Positions 49,937 through 59,460 of a DNA stretch of 64,000 nt are shown piece by piece. Positions within the stretch are counted from its first letter, which is position 1, and every line of letters begins with the position of its first letter. The translations under genes were made by a program, and so were the position numbers. The DNA comes from an uncultured Eubacteriales bacterium (GTDB lineage: Bacteria; Bacillota; Clostridia; Oscillospirales; Oscillospiraceae). Under the pieces are notes generated by a model. That model saw only the letters and a program-made list of their open reading frames with translations, was not told where the DNA came from and did not search any database. The stretch lies in the NCBI GenBank assembly GCA_900543625.1, contig UQSF01000004.1, positions 1 through 64,000 of the forward strand. Reading direction: 5' to 3'.

Positions 49937-51814
49937 TTATTTCTGCCCCTCGCGGCTTTCGAGATAGACCATGAGCGTCGCGATGTCGGCGGGGGAGACA
50001 CCGGAGATGCGGCTGGCCTGACCGAGGCTCGCGGGGCGGATGTCGTTGAGCTTCTGCCGCGCCTCGAGCCGCAGACAGGATACCTCACGATAGTCGAGAT
50101 CTTGCGGCAGCAGCCGCTCCTCGAGCCGGGTGAACTCCGCCACCTGCCGCAGCTGGCGCTGGATGTAGCCCGCGTATTTGAGCCGGATCTCCGCCTGCTC
50201 GGTCACGACGTGCGGCAGCTCCGGCCGCGCGGGATCGAAGGGCGCAAGGTCGGCATAGGTGATCTGCGGCCGGCGCAGGAGGTCGGCAAGACTCACGCCC
50301 GAGCTTGTCGGTGCAGTGCCGCGCGCGGTGAGCATTGCGGCGAGCGCGGGGGTCGGCGCGAGGTGCGTTTTCTCCAGCCGGGCGCACTCGGCGTCCACCA
50401 GCCGGTATTTTTCCTGCACGGCGGCAAAGCGTTCATCCGACACCAGCCCGATCCGGTGGCCGATGGCGCTCAGGCGCTCGTCGGCGTTATCCTGCCGGTG
50501 CAGTAGGCGGTATTCCGAGCGGGAGGTCATGATGCGGTACGGCTCGTTCGTGCCCTTGGTCACGAGATCGTCCACGAGCGTGCCGATGTACCCGTCTGAG
50601 CGGCGGAGGATCATCGGCGCGCGCCCGAGCAGCTTGAGCGCTGCGTTCACGCCCGCAACAAAGCCCTGCACCGCCGCCTCCTCATAGCCGGACGAGCCGT
50701 TGAACTGCCCCGCCCCGTAGAGACCGGGCACTTTCTTGGCCTCCAGCGTCGGCAGCAGCTCCGTCGGGTCGACGCAGTCATATTCGATCGCATAGGCGCA
50801 GCGGGTCATCTCCGCGTGCTCGAGTCCCGGCAGCGTGTGCAGCATCTCGATCTGCACATCCTCCGGCAGGGAGGAGGAGAAGCCCTGAATGTAGAGCTCC
50901 TCCGTGTCGAGCCCCATCGGTTCGATGAACAGCTGGTGGCGCGGCTTGTCGGGGAAGGTCATGATCTTCGTCTCGATCGACGGGCAGTAGCGCGGTCCGA
51001 CGCCCTCGATCACGCCGGAGTAGATCGGGCTGCGGTCAAGGTTTGCGCGGATGATGGCATGCGTGCGCTCGTTGGTATAGGTCAGGTAGCACACGGCCTT
51101 GTTTTCGACCGGGTGCGTGGTGGAAAACGAGAACGGCTCGATTTGCGCGTCACCCGGCTGCAGCTCCATGTGCGAAAAGTCGACCGTGCGCGCATTCACG
51201 CGCGGCGGCGTGCCGGTCTTGAAGCGGCGCATGCGCAGCCCCAGCGCCCTGCAGCATTCGGCGAGCGGCCCGGCGGCCGCCAGCCCGTCGGGGCCGGAAT
51301 CGCGCAGCACATCGCCCACGATCGTGCGCCCGTGCAGATACGTGCCCGTCGCGAGCACGGCGGCGCGGCAGCGGTAGACGGCGCCGTTTGCCGTCACGAC
51401 GGCGCTGACGCGGCCGTTCTCCGTCTCGACGGCTACGACCTCCGCCTGCTTGACGCGCAGGTTTGGCTGCAGCTCGAGCGTGTGCTTCATCACGGCCTGA
51501 TACTTGCGCCGGTCGGCCTGCGCACGCAGTGAGTGCACGGCCGGGCCCTTGCCGCGGTTGAGCATCCGGTACTGGATGCAGGCCTGATCGGCCGCGCGCG
51601 CCATCTCGCCGCCGAGCGCGTCGAGCTCGCGCACAAGATGTCCTTTGCCCGTGCCGCCGATGGCGGGGTTGCAGGGCATGTTGCCGATGGCATCCATATT
51701 GATGGTAAAGCAGACGGTGTCCAGCCCGAGCCGGGCGGCGGCCAGCGCGGCCTCAATGCCCGCGTGCCCCGCACCGACGACGGCGACGTCACAGCTTCCG
51801 GCGTCATAACGCAT
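49937..51814 (-). CDS. mnmG: tRNA uridine-5-carboxymethylaminomethyl modification enzyme MnmG
   Basis: With MnmE this FAD enzyme makes the cmnm5/mnm5 modification of wobble U34. 625 aa. FAD-binding CDVAVVGAGHAGIEAALAAARLG at the N-terminus, PCNPAIGGTGKGHLVREL, catalytic-region cysteines, and the MnmG C-terminal tRNA domain ending RISGVSPADIATLMVYLE. The full length is intact. mnmE is not in the window; the gene stands alone. Confidence 0.97.
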   Translation of the reverse strand: MRYDAGSCDVAVVGAGHAGIEAALAAARLGLDTVCFTINMDAIGNMPCNPAIGGTGKGHLVRELDALGGEMARAADQACIQYRMLNRGKGPAVHSLRAQADRRKYQAVMKHTLELQPNLRVKQAEVVAVETENGRVSAVVTANGAVYRCRAAVLATGTYLHGRTIVGDVLRDSGPDGLAAAGPLAECCRALGLRMRRFKTGTPPRVNARTVDFSHMELQPGDAQIEPFSFSTTHPVENKAVCYLTYTNERTHAIIRANLDRSPIYSGVIEGVGPRYCPSIETKIMTFPDKPRHQLFIEPMGLDTEELYIQGFSSSLPEDVQIEMLHTLPGLEHAEMTRCAYAIEYDCVDPTELLPTLEAKKVPGLYGAGQFNGSSGYEEAAVQGFVAGVNAALKLLGRAPMILRRSDGYIGTLVDDLVTKGTNEPYRIMTSRSEYRLLHRQDNADERLSAIGHRIGLVSDERFAAVQEKYRLVDAECARLEKTHLAPTPALAAMLTARGTAPTSSGVSLADLLRRPQITYADLAPFDPARPELPHVVTEQAEIRLKYAGYIQRQLRQVAEFTRLEERLLPQDLDYREVSCLRLEARQKLNDIRPASLGQASRISGVSPADIATLMVYLESREGQK

Positions 51815-51966
51815 GACGAGATCCCTCCGGATTCCTATTAGAATAACAACAACTTTTTATTTTACCTGTTTTACGCCCGGATTGCAAGACGAGGCCGGCT
51901 GAAAACGGCGGCTGAGCGGCAGAAAACGGTTGTGCAGTATCTGCACAGCAAAATGCGAAAAAAGTC

Positions 51967-51994
51967 TTGCTTTATCGTGCTAATGTGGTAATAT
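51967..51994 (+). promoter_or_regulatory. Promoter of the amino-acid ABC importer
   Basis: TTGCTT and TAATAT, 16-nt spacer, about 45 nt before the first gene's start. Confidence 0.6.
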
Positions 51995-52046
51995 AACAGC
52001 GTGCTAACAAGCAAAACAAAAATTTGAGATATGAAGGAGAACCGAC

Positions 52047-52862
52047 ATGAAAAAGATGACCAAAGTGCTCGCGCTGGTGCTGGCGCTGGCAATGTGCCTG
52101 GCGCTGTGCGCCTGCGGCAAGGGCGAAAGCAAGGATACGGCCGGCGATAAGAAGACGTTCATCATGGGCGTCGATCCCGAGTATCCCCCGTTCAGCTATC
52201 TGGGCGACGACGGCAAGTTCACCGGCTTTGACGTGGAGATCTGCCAGGCGGTCTGCGACCTGCTCGGCTGGGATCTGCAGGTGTTCGGTGTCAACTGGGA
52301 TCAGAAGCTCGTGCAGCTCGATTCCAAGGAGTGTGACTGCGTCTGGTCGGGCATGACCATTCTCGACAGCATGAAGGACGCCGGCTATGTGCTCTCCACC
52401 CCCTACTATGACAACTCGCAGGTCATCATGGTCAAAGAGGGCAGCGACATCAAGTCCTCCGCCGATCTGGCCGGCAAGAATGTGGCTGTGCAGCTCGGCA
52501 CCTCCGGCGAGTCCCTGCTGACCGAGGGCGGCGATCTTGAGGATCTGGCCAAGACCTTCGGCAAGCTCACCACCTGCGACAGCTTCCTCAAGTGCTTCAC
52601 CGAGCTGGGCGGCGGCGCCGTTGACGCCGTGATCGTCGACAAGCCGGTCGCCACCGACTATGCGCAGAAGAACAGCGGCTTCACCATTCTCAGCGAGGAG
52701 CTGGGCGCGGAGCAGTACGGCATTGCCTTCCGTTCCGGTGATCAGGAGCTGTGCAGCACCATCGAGGACGCGGTGCAGCAGCTGGTCGATAACGGCACCT
52801 ATGCCAAGATCGCCGCGAAGTACCCCGACATCGTCAACAACCTGACCTACCTGAATAAATAA
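52047..52862 (+). CDS. Amino-acid ABC transporter substrate-binding lipoprotein
   Basis: A 271-aa SBP_3-family lipoprotein: signal peptide with lipobox LCAC (Cys23), then domain one from TFIMGVDPEYPPFSYLGDDG, FTGFDVEICQAV, the hinge and domain two with VQLGTSGESLL, and a return to domain one GAEQYGIAFRSGD ... NGTYAKIAAKYPD. The usual TxER arginine that binds the alpha-carboxylate is not seen: the segment reads SGMTILDSMKDAGYVLS, so the ligand may be unusual. AAGGAG before ATG. First gene of an SBP-permease-ATPase operon. Confidence 0.93.
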   Translation: MKKMTKVLALVLALAMCLALCACGKGESKDTAGDKKTFIMGVDPEYPPFSYLGDDGKFTGFDVEICQAVCDLLGWDLQVFGVNWDQKLVQLDSKECDCVWSGMTILDSMKDAGYVLSTPYYDNSQVIMVKEGSDIKSSADLAGKNVAVQLGTSGESLLTEGGDLEDLAKTFGKLTTCDSFLKCFTELGGGAVDAVIVDKPVATDYAQKNSGFTILSEELGAEQYGIAFRSGDQELCSTIEDAVQQLVDNGTYAKIAAKYPDIVNNLTYLNK

Positions 52863-52881
52863 GTGTGAAATCCAGGCACAT

Positions 52882-52913
52882 CTCCCGGAGGCTTTCGCGG
52901 CCTCCGGGAGCGT
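52882..52913 (+). other. Intercistronic hairpin between binding protein and permease genes
   Basis: Strong stem CTCCCGGAGGC/GGCCTCCGGGAG without a T-run. Such hairpins protect the message of the highly made binding protein and lower the permease level. Confidence 0.6.
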
Positions 52914-52935
52914 GCGCGTATCATAGAGGAACGAC

Positions 52936-53583
52936 ATGACATTACTTACTATCATCGCGAAGATGAGCGAGGGCCTCGGCAAGACCTGCGCCATTTTCTT
53001 TCTGACCCTTCTGTTCTCCCTGCCGCTGGGCATGATCATCACTTTCCTGCGCATGAGCAAGAGCAAGGTCATTTCGAGCGTGACCCGCTTTGTGGTCGCC
53101 GTGCTGCGCGGCACGCCGCTGATGCTGCAGCTGATCGCCGTGACCTACGGCCCGTACTATCTTTTCGGTACGGCGGTGTCGAAAAATAAGCTCATCCCCG
53201 TGGTCATCGCGTTTGCCATCAACTATGCGGCCTATTTCTCGGAGATCTACCGCGGCGGCATCGAGTCGATCCCGGCGGGACAGTATGAGGCGGCAAACGT
53301 CCTCGGCTATACCAAGGCGCAGACGTTTTTGCGCATCATCCTGCCACAGGTCGTCAAGCGCGTCATGCCCAGCGTCACCAATGAGGTCGTCACGCTCGTC
53401 AAGGACACCTCCATGGCCTTCACGGTCTCGTATCAGGAGATGTTCACCATCGGCAAGCAGATCGCAAACTCGCAGACGAGCTTCACGCCGTTTCTCGTGG
53501 CGGGCGTGTTCTATTTCGTCTTTAACGCCATCGTCGATTTTGTCATGGGCAAGATCGAAAAGCGCATGGACTACTATAAGTAA
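52936..53583 (+). CDS. Amino-acid ABC transporter permease
   Basis: A 215-aa HisMQ-type permease with about five helices. VLRGTPLMLQLIAVTY and the ATPase-coupling EAA loop SIPAGQYEAANVLGYTKAQT with LPQVVKRVMPSVTNEVVTLVKDTSM are diagnostic. It is encoded by a single gene, so it probably works as a homodimer. Confidence 0.94.
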   Translation: MTLLTIIAKMSEGLGKTCAIFFLTLLFSLPLGMIITFLRMSKSKVISSVTRFVVAVLRGTPLMLQLIAVTYGPYYLFGTAVSKNKLIPVVIAFAINYAAYFSEIYRGGIESIPAGQYEAANVLGYTKAQTFLRIILPQVVKRVMPSVTNEVVTLVKDTSMAFTVSYQEMFTIGKQIANSQTSFTPFLVAGVFYFVFNAIVDFVMGKIEKRMDYYK

Positions 53584-53595
53584 GGAGGTGCTGTC

Positions 53596-54369
<774 letters not shown>

Positions 54370-54402
54370 CGAAAATGTAAGAGAAAATTCAGTTTTTCCC
54401 TC

Positions 54403-54431
54403 TTGCATGACCGGGGGATATTCGGTATGAT
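54403..54431 (+). promoter_or_regulatory. Promoter of the permuted binding-protein gene
   Basis: TTGCAT and TATGAT with a 17-nt spacer. The predicted start of transcription (about 54438) falls inside the left arm of the terminator hairpin at 54433-54465, so only read-through RNA from the upstream operon can fold the terminator. Confidence 0.7.
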
Positions 54432-54432
54432 A

Positions 54433-54465
54433 AAAAGCGCATCGGTATTCGATGCGCTTTTTTGA
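54433..54465 (+). terminator. Terminator of the ABC importer operon, overlapping the next promoter
   Basis: Stem AAAAGCGCATCG/CGATGCGCTTTT followed by T. It begins 2 nt after the -10 box of the next promoter. Confidence 0.85.
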
Positions 54466-54489
54466 TTTCTTCTTTCGGGAGGGTTTCCC

Positions 54490-55305
54490 TTGAAATACAG
54501 CAAACGGATCGCGGCGCTGCTGCTCGCGCTCACGCTGTGCTGCTGCGCGGCGTGCAGCAAGACCGTCGGCAGCTACCGTGTGGTCAAGACACTCAGCACG
54601 GAGCAGTTTCGCATCGGCTTTCGCGATGGGGATCAGGCGGCGGTGTATGTCAACGCCGCGCTCAAGGTGCTTGCCGCCGACGGGACGATCCACAGCCTTG
54701 CGCTCAAGTGGTTCGGCACGGATAACACGACCTTCGACAGCGATGCCGGTGCACTCGATGCGCTCGGCGACATTCCGCAGCGCACGTTCATCATGGGGCT
54801 CAATGAGGAACGCTTCCCCATGAGCTACGCCGACGGCGACGGCTACAGCGGCTTTGACGTGGAGCTGGCGCAGGCGGTCTGCGCTCGCCTCGGCTGGACG
54901 CTGCAGTATCAGTCCATCGCCAACCGCAACGCCTATGTGGAGCTCTCGAGCGGCAACGTCGACTGTGCATGGGGCGGCATGGTGCTTGAGCAGACCGACA
55001 GCAAGGACAGCAAGAAAAAACAGAAGATGACGCTCACCGCGCCGTATCTGGAAAACCGGCTTCTGCTCATCGTGCGCGGCGACTCGAAGTATCGCACCGG
55101 CAGCAGTCTCAAGGGCACGACTGTCCTGCTCGGCACGGACGAGACGTACATGGCCGCCCTCTCGAGCGAGGAGAAGCTCATGAAAAACTTCGGCGCCGCC
55201 CAGCGCGTCACCGGCGGGTCGAAGGCCTGTTTTGAGGCGCTCGCCGCCGGAAGCTGCGCCGCGATCGTTGCCGACAGCGCAGCGCTCGCCTACTACACGC
55301 ACTGA
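54490..55305 (+). CDS. Circularly permuted SBP_3 amino-acid-binding lipoprotein
   Basis: A 271-aa lipoprotein (lipobox Cys22) in which the parts of an amino-acid-binding protein are in the wrong order. Residues about 29-76 (KTLSTEQFRIGFRDGDQ to ADGTIHSLALKWFG) match the extreme C-terminal module of this family, seen in the paralogue at 52047-52862 as SEELGAEQYGIAFRSGDQ to DNGTYAKIAAKYP. After a linker, residues 98-271 run from the normal N-terminal strand (TFIMGLNEERFPMSYADGDG) to IVADSAALAYYTH, where the protein stops exactly before the module that was moved. TTG start with GGGAGGG. The TxER arginine and the GTTGE motif are absent. It has its own promoter and terminator. Confidence 0.88.
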   Translation: MKYSKRIAALLLALTLCCCAACSKTVGSYRVVKTLSTEQFRIGFRDGDQAAVYVNAALKVLAADGTIHSLALKWFGTDNTTFDSDAGALDALGDIPQRTFIMGLNEERFPMSYADGDGYSGFDVELAQAVCARLGWTLQYQSIANRNAYVELSSGNVDCAWGGMVLEQTDSKDSKKKQKMTLTAPYLENRLLLIVRGDSKYRTGSSLKGTTVLLGTDETYMAALSSEEKLMKNFGAAQRVTGGSKACFEALAAGSCAAIVADSAALAYYTH

Positions 55306-55311
55306 TGTCTG

Positions 55312-55344
55312 CCGCCCGCGCGGGCTGAAGCGCGGGCGGTTTTT
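55312..55344 (+). terminator. Terminator after the permuted binding-protein gene
   Basis: Stem CCGCCCGCGC/GCGCGGGCGG then TTTTT. Confidence 0.88.
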
Positions 55345-55470
55345 GCGCTTTTTCATGCCGGACGGCAAAAAGGAATTCCGCTTTTGCCCCGACTGTGCTA
55401 TACTATCTCTGTTCGCGCCTGTCGAACCGGCAGAATATTTGCTTGCGCGGGCAGAAACACGGGTACGCCT

Positions 55471-56877
55471 ATGTCGAACAACAAATACAAAACGCTCGTG
55501 TCCAACACCATGCTTATCAGCCTCGGCACCTTCGGCAGCAAGCTGCTGGTGTTTTTCATGGTGCGCTTTTACACGAGCTATCTCACACCGGCGGATTACG
55601 GCACCGCTGATCTCATCACGCAGACGGCCAATCTGCTCTTTCCGCTCATCAGCCTCGGTATCACGGACGGCGTGTTCCGTTTCGCCGTGGATCACACCGA
55701 GCAGCGGCGAAACATTTTTTCCGTCGGCGTGTATACGATCCTGGCGGGTGCGCTGCTGCTCGTGGCCATTTTGCCGCTGCTGGGGCTCTTCCCGCAGTTT
55801 GACGGCTTTCTCTGGCTGATCGCGCTCTACACGATGTGCTCGTGTCTGCACGCGCTGTGCGCGCAGTTCGTGCGTGCCGAGGGGCACACGGCGCTCTTCG
55901 CCGTGCAGGGCATGGTCAATACCGCGCTCGTCATCGGGCTCAACGTCCTCTTCCTCGTCGGCCTGCGCATGGGCATCACGGGCTATGTGCTCTCGGTCGC
56001 GCTGGCGGATCTGGCGTGCACGCTGTTTCTGGTCGTGCGCGAGCGGCTCTGGCGGCAGCTGATGCTGCGTCCCGGCTGGGCAGCCGCGCGGGAGATGCTG
56101 GCCTACAGCATCCCCATGATCCCGACGACGGTGTTCTGGTGGATCACGAGCGTGTCCGACCGCTATATGGTCACGGCCTACCTCGGCGTGGACGCCAACG
56201 GTATCTACGCCGTGTCGTACAAGATGCCGACGATCTTGTCGCTCGTGTCGAGCATTTTCATGGAGGCGTGGCAGTTTTCCGCCGTCTCCGAAGCGCAGGG
56301 CAGCCGGCGCGAGCATATCCGCTTCTTCTCAAAGGTCTGGTGCTCGTTCCAGTCGGTGATGTTCCTCGCCGGCGCGTGCATCATCGCCTTTGCCGTGCCG
56401 GAGATCCATGTGCTCACGACCGAGCAGTATTACAGCGCATGGCTGTATGTGCCGGTGCTCGGCATGGCCATGGTCTTTTCCGCGTTCGTGAGCTATCTCG
56501 GCAGTGTCTACATGGTCGAAAAGCGCAGCAAACGCACGTTTTTCACGTCCATGATCGGCGCGGTGCTCAACATCGCGCTCAACTTCCTGCTCATCCCGTC
56601 GAAGCTCGGCGTGCAGGGCGCGGCCATTGCCACGTGCGCAAGCTATTTTGTCGTGTTTGTCATCCGTGCGGTCGATGCGCGCAAGTTCATCCCGTTTCGG
56701 TTTTACGTCGTCGGCGTCACGGAAAACTGCATTTTGCTGACGGTGCAGACGCTCTTCATCGTCCTGCAGCTGCCGGGCTGGAAGCTCGCGCAGGGCGTGT
56801 GCATCGCGCTGCTGCTTCTGCTCAACCGCAAGCCGCTCATGGACGGGGCGGGGAAGATCGTCCACTTCCGCCGCTGA
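55471..56877 (+). CDS. Polysaccharide flippase, MATE/Wzx-like
   Basis: A 468-aa membrane protein with about twelve helices, of the MVF/oligosaccharidyl-lipid flippase superfamily: SNTMLISLGTFGSKLLVFF, FYTSYLTPADYGTADLITQT, SIPMIPTTVFWWITSVSDRY and ALNIALNFLLIPSKLGVQGA are typical of polysaccharide biosynthesis C-terminal transporters. It would move a lipid-linked glycan to the outer face. The start at 55471 lacks a strong ribosome site; a TATACT at 55399-55404 may be the -10. No glycosyltransferases adjoin. Confidence 0.9.
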   Translation: MSNNKYKTLVSNTMLISLGTFGSKLLVFFMVRFYTSYLTPADYGTADLITQTANLLFPLISLGITDGVFRFAVDHTEQRRNIFSVGVYTILAGALLLVAILPLLGLFPQFDGFLWLIALYTMCSCLHALCAQFVRAEGHTALFAVQGMVNTALVIGLNVLFLVGLRMGITGYVLSVALADLACTLFLVVRERLWRQLMLRPGWAAAREMLAYSIPMIPTTVFWWITSVSDRYMVTAYLGVDANGIYAVSYKMPTILSLVSSIFMEAWQFSAVSEAQGSRREHIRFFSKVWCSFQSVMFLAGACIIAFAVPEIHVLTTEQYYSAWLYVPVLGMAMVFSAFVSYLGSVYMVEKRSKRTFFTSMIGAVLNIALNFLLIPSKLGVQGAAIATCASYFVVFVIRAVDARKFIPFRFYVVGVTENCILLTVQTLFIVLQLPGWKLAQGVCIALLLLLNRKPLMDGAGKIVHFRR

Positions 56878-56908
56878 CGACCGGATACTTTTCTCGGAGG
56901 ATTCGAAT

Positions 56909-57385
56909 TTGAAGATTTGGAACAGCCTGTTTGGGAAGCTCTTTATGACCTTCCTCATCTCTATGGTGCCAGTGCTCGAGCTGCGCGGCGCGATCCCGAT
57001 CGGTGTGGCGCACGGGCTGGATTACCGTGCCGCCATCGCGGTGTCCATCGTCGGCAACCTCGTGCCGGTGCCGTTCATCGTGCTCTTCATCCGCAAGATC
57101 TTCGCGTGGCTGCGCACGAAAAGCGAGCGGCTCAATGCTTTTGTCACGCGCATGGAGCAGCGTGCGCTCAAAAAGTCCGACACCGTGCGCCGTGCGCGCT
57201 TCTGGGGCCTGTTCCTCTTTGTGGCCATTCCGCTGCCGGGCACCGGCGCGTGGACGGGCTCGCTCATCGCCGCCATGCTGGAGATGCGCGTCAGGGAGGC
57301 CTTTCCGCCGATCGCGCTCGGCGTCGTCACGGCCGGCATCATTGTCGCCGTTGTGACGTATGGCGCGGCGTCGCTGCTGTTTTAG
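56909..57385 (+). CDS. COG2426-type small multidrug export/membrane protein
   Basis: A 158-aa protein with about four helices: the family signature VPVLELRGAIPIGVAHG is at residues 20-36, with GNLVPVPFIVLF and VAIPLPGTGAWTGSLIAAML. Relatives are annotated as small multidrug export proteins, without strong experimental support. TTG start with GGAGG. Likely cotranscribed with the flippase, 31 bp upstream. Confidence 0.9.
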   Translation: MKIWNSLFGKLFMTFLISMVPVLELRGAIPIGVAHGLDYRAAIAVSIVGNLVPVPFIVLFIRKIFAWLRTKSERLNAFVTRMEQRALKKSDTVRRARFWGLFLFVAIPLPGTGAWTGSLIAAMLEMRVREAFPPIALGVVTAGIIVAVVTYGAASLLF

Positions 57386-57447
57386 CTCCAACGAGGACCG
57401 TTCTGCCGGGCCTCATCGAGAGAGATCACAGCGCGCTGCGGCACACA

Positions 57448-57485
57448 AAAAAATCCCGCTGTCCCATGGGACAGCGGGATTTTTT
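57448..57485. terminator. Bidirectional terminator between export protein and PEPCK genes
   Basis: Perfect stem AAAAATCCCGCTGTCCC with its complement, T-runs on both sides. Confidence 0.93.
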
Positions 57486-57495
57486 ATGCATCTCT

Positions 57496-59265
57496 TTACT
57501 CGGAAAACGCCTTTTCCAGCGCCTCGAGCTCGTCACGCAGCTCGTGCGGCAGCTTGTCGCCGAACTGCTCGAAATACTCGCGGATGCCCGCGCAGTTTTC
57601 GCGCCAGCTCTCGGCGTCGAGCGTCAACAGCTGACGGAGCGTCTCGACCGTCACGCCGCAGCCGTCGAGGTTGATATCCTCGGGCTTCGGCTCATAGCCG
57701 ATGGGCGTCTCGTCCGCGTCCACCTCATCAAAGCAGCGCTTGAGGATCCACTCGAGCACGCGCAGGTTGTCGCCAAAGCCCGGCCACAGGAAGCGGCCGT
57801 TGTCATCGGTGCGGAACCAGTTGACATTGAAGATCTTCGGCGCGTTCGGCAGCTTCTTGCCCATGTCGAGCCAGTGCTGCCAGTAGTCTGCCATGTTGTA
57901 GCCGCAGAACGGACGCATGGCCATCGGGTCGCGGCGCACAACGCCGACGGCACCGGTCGCAGCGGCCGTCGTCTCAGAGGCCATCGTCGCGCCGACGAAC
58001 ACGCCGTGCGCCCAGTCGCGGGACTGGTAGACCAGCGGCGCGGTCTTCGCGCGGCGGCCGCCGAAGATGATCGCGCTGATCGGCACGCCGGTGCCCTTGA
58101 AAAACTCCTCGCTGATGCACGGGCAGTTTTCCGCCGGGGCGGTGAAGCGGCTGTTCGGGTGCGCACCGCGCGTACCGTCGCTGCCGTCCCACACTTCGCC
58201 CTTCCAGTTGCGCAGGTGGCCCTTGGGCGGCTGCTTGGTCATGCCCTCCCACCAGACGGTCATATCGTCCTCATTGAGCACGACGTTGGTGAAGATGGTG
58301 TTTCGGCTCGTGGACGCGAGCGCGTTCGGGTTGGAACGCTCACTCGTGCCGGGGGCGACGCCGAAGAAGCCGTTTTCCGGGTTCACGGCCCAGAGACGGC
58401 CGTCCGGTCCGACACGCAGCCAGGCAATGTCGTCGCCGACGGTCCAGCACTTCCAGCCGTTTTTGCGGTAGCCCTCGGGCGGGATGAGCATGGCGAGATT
58501 CGTCTTGCCGCACGCGGACGGGAACGCACCCGTCACATAGCGCACCTCACCCTGCGGGTTCTCGATGCCGAGAATGAGCATATGCTCAGCCAGCCAGCCC
58601 TCGCGGCGGCCGAGCTCGGAGGCGATGCGCAGTGAGAAGCACTTTTTGCCCTGCAGCACGTTGCCGCCGTAATTGGAGTTGACTGAGACGATCTTGTTCT
58701 CCTCCGGGAAGTGGACGATGTAGCGGTTTTCGGGGTCGAGCTTGGCCTTGGTGTGCACGCCGAGAATCACATCGCTGCTGTCACCGAGCGCCTCGAGCAC
58801 CTTTGTGCCGATGCGCGTCATGATGGCCATGTTCAGCACGACATAGATCGAGTCGGTGAGCTCGATGCCGTACTTGGCAAACGGCGTGCCGATCACGCCC
58901 ATCGAGTAGGGGATCACGTACATTGTGCGGTCGGTCATTGCGCAGCGCAAAATCTCGTGGAGCTTGGCCTTCATCTCGTCCGGATCCATCCAGTTGTTCG
59001 TCGGGCCTGCGGCCTCACGGGTCTTCGAGCAGATAAAGGTCCGGCCTTCTACACGCGCCACGTCGTTGACGTCGCTGCGGTTGAGATAGCAGCCGGGCAG
59101 CTTTTCTTCGTTGAGCTTGATGAGCTCGCCGGTTTCCACGGCAATCTTTCTCAGGGATTCGAGCTGGGCCTCCGAGCCGTCGATCCAGACGATCTCTTTC
59201 GGGGTCGTGAGTTCGGCAGTTTTCCGCACCAGCTCCAGTACGGACGGGTTTTGCGTCAGTTCCAT
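57496..59265 (-). CDS. pckG: Phosphoenolpyruvate carboxykinase (GTP)
   Basis: Interconverts oxaloacetate and phosphoenolpyruvate with GDP/GTP. The 589-aa enzyme carries P-loop FPSACGKTNLAML with the hyper-reactive Cys typical of the GTP form, the metal-binding WTVGDDIAWL, VNPENGFFGVAPGTS, and the GTP-binding PAENCPCISEEFF. In anaerobes it can serve gluconeogenesis or PEP carboxylation. AAGGAG before the ATG; monocistronic. Confidence 0.96.
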   Translation of the reverse strand: MELTQNPSVLELVRKTAELTTPKEIVWIDGSEAQLESLRKIAVETGELIKLNEEKLPGCYLNRSDVNDVARVEGRTFICSKTREAAGPTNNWMDPDEMKAKLHEILRCAMTDRTMYVIPYSMGVIGTPFAKYGIELTDSIYVVLNMAIMTRIGTKVLEALGDSSDVILGVHTKAKLDPENRYIVHFPEENKIVSVNSNYGGNVLQGKKCFSLRIASELGRREGWLAEHMLILGIENPQGEVRYVTGAFPSACGKTNLAMLIPPEGYRKNGWKCWTVGDDIAWLRVGPDGRLWAVNPENGFFGVAPGTSERSNPNALASTSRNTIFTNVVLNEDDMTVWWEGMTKQPPKGHLRNWKGEVWDGSDGTRGAHPNSRFTAPAENCPCISEEFFKGTGVPISAIIFGGRRAKTAPLVYQSRDWAHGVFVGATMASETTAAATGAVGVVRRDPMAMRPFCGYNMADYWQHWLDMGKKLPNAPKIFNVNWFRTDDNGRFLWPGFGDNLRVLEWILKRCFDEVDADETPIGYEPKPEDINLDGCGVTVETLRQLLTLDAESWRENCAGIREYFEQFGDKLPHELRDELEALEKAFSE

Positions 59266-59395
59266 GTTGTCAGGTTCTCCTTTTTGACTAAAATTTCTCG
59301 ACCTTGATCCGTATCTATACTACATTTCTCTGAAAACACCTTACACCATCCCACCGCGCCTGTAAACCCCAAAACGGAAACTTTTCCTGTGAACC

Positions 59396-59424
59396 TTTTC
59401 ACACAGGCGCATTTGTGCTACAAT
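59396..59424 (+). promoter_or_regulatory. Promoter of the LspA-like gene
   Basis: TACAAT at 59419-59424 with a weak TTTTCA 17 nt upstream, 37 nt before the ATG. Confidence 0.45.
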
Positions 59425-59460
59425 GCGCGCAGACATCTCTGACCCGAGGAGGGGAGCGCC

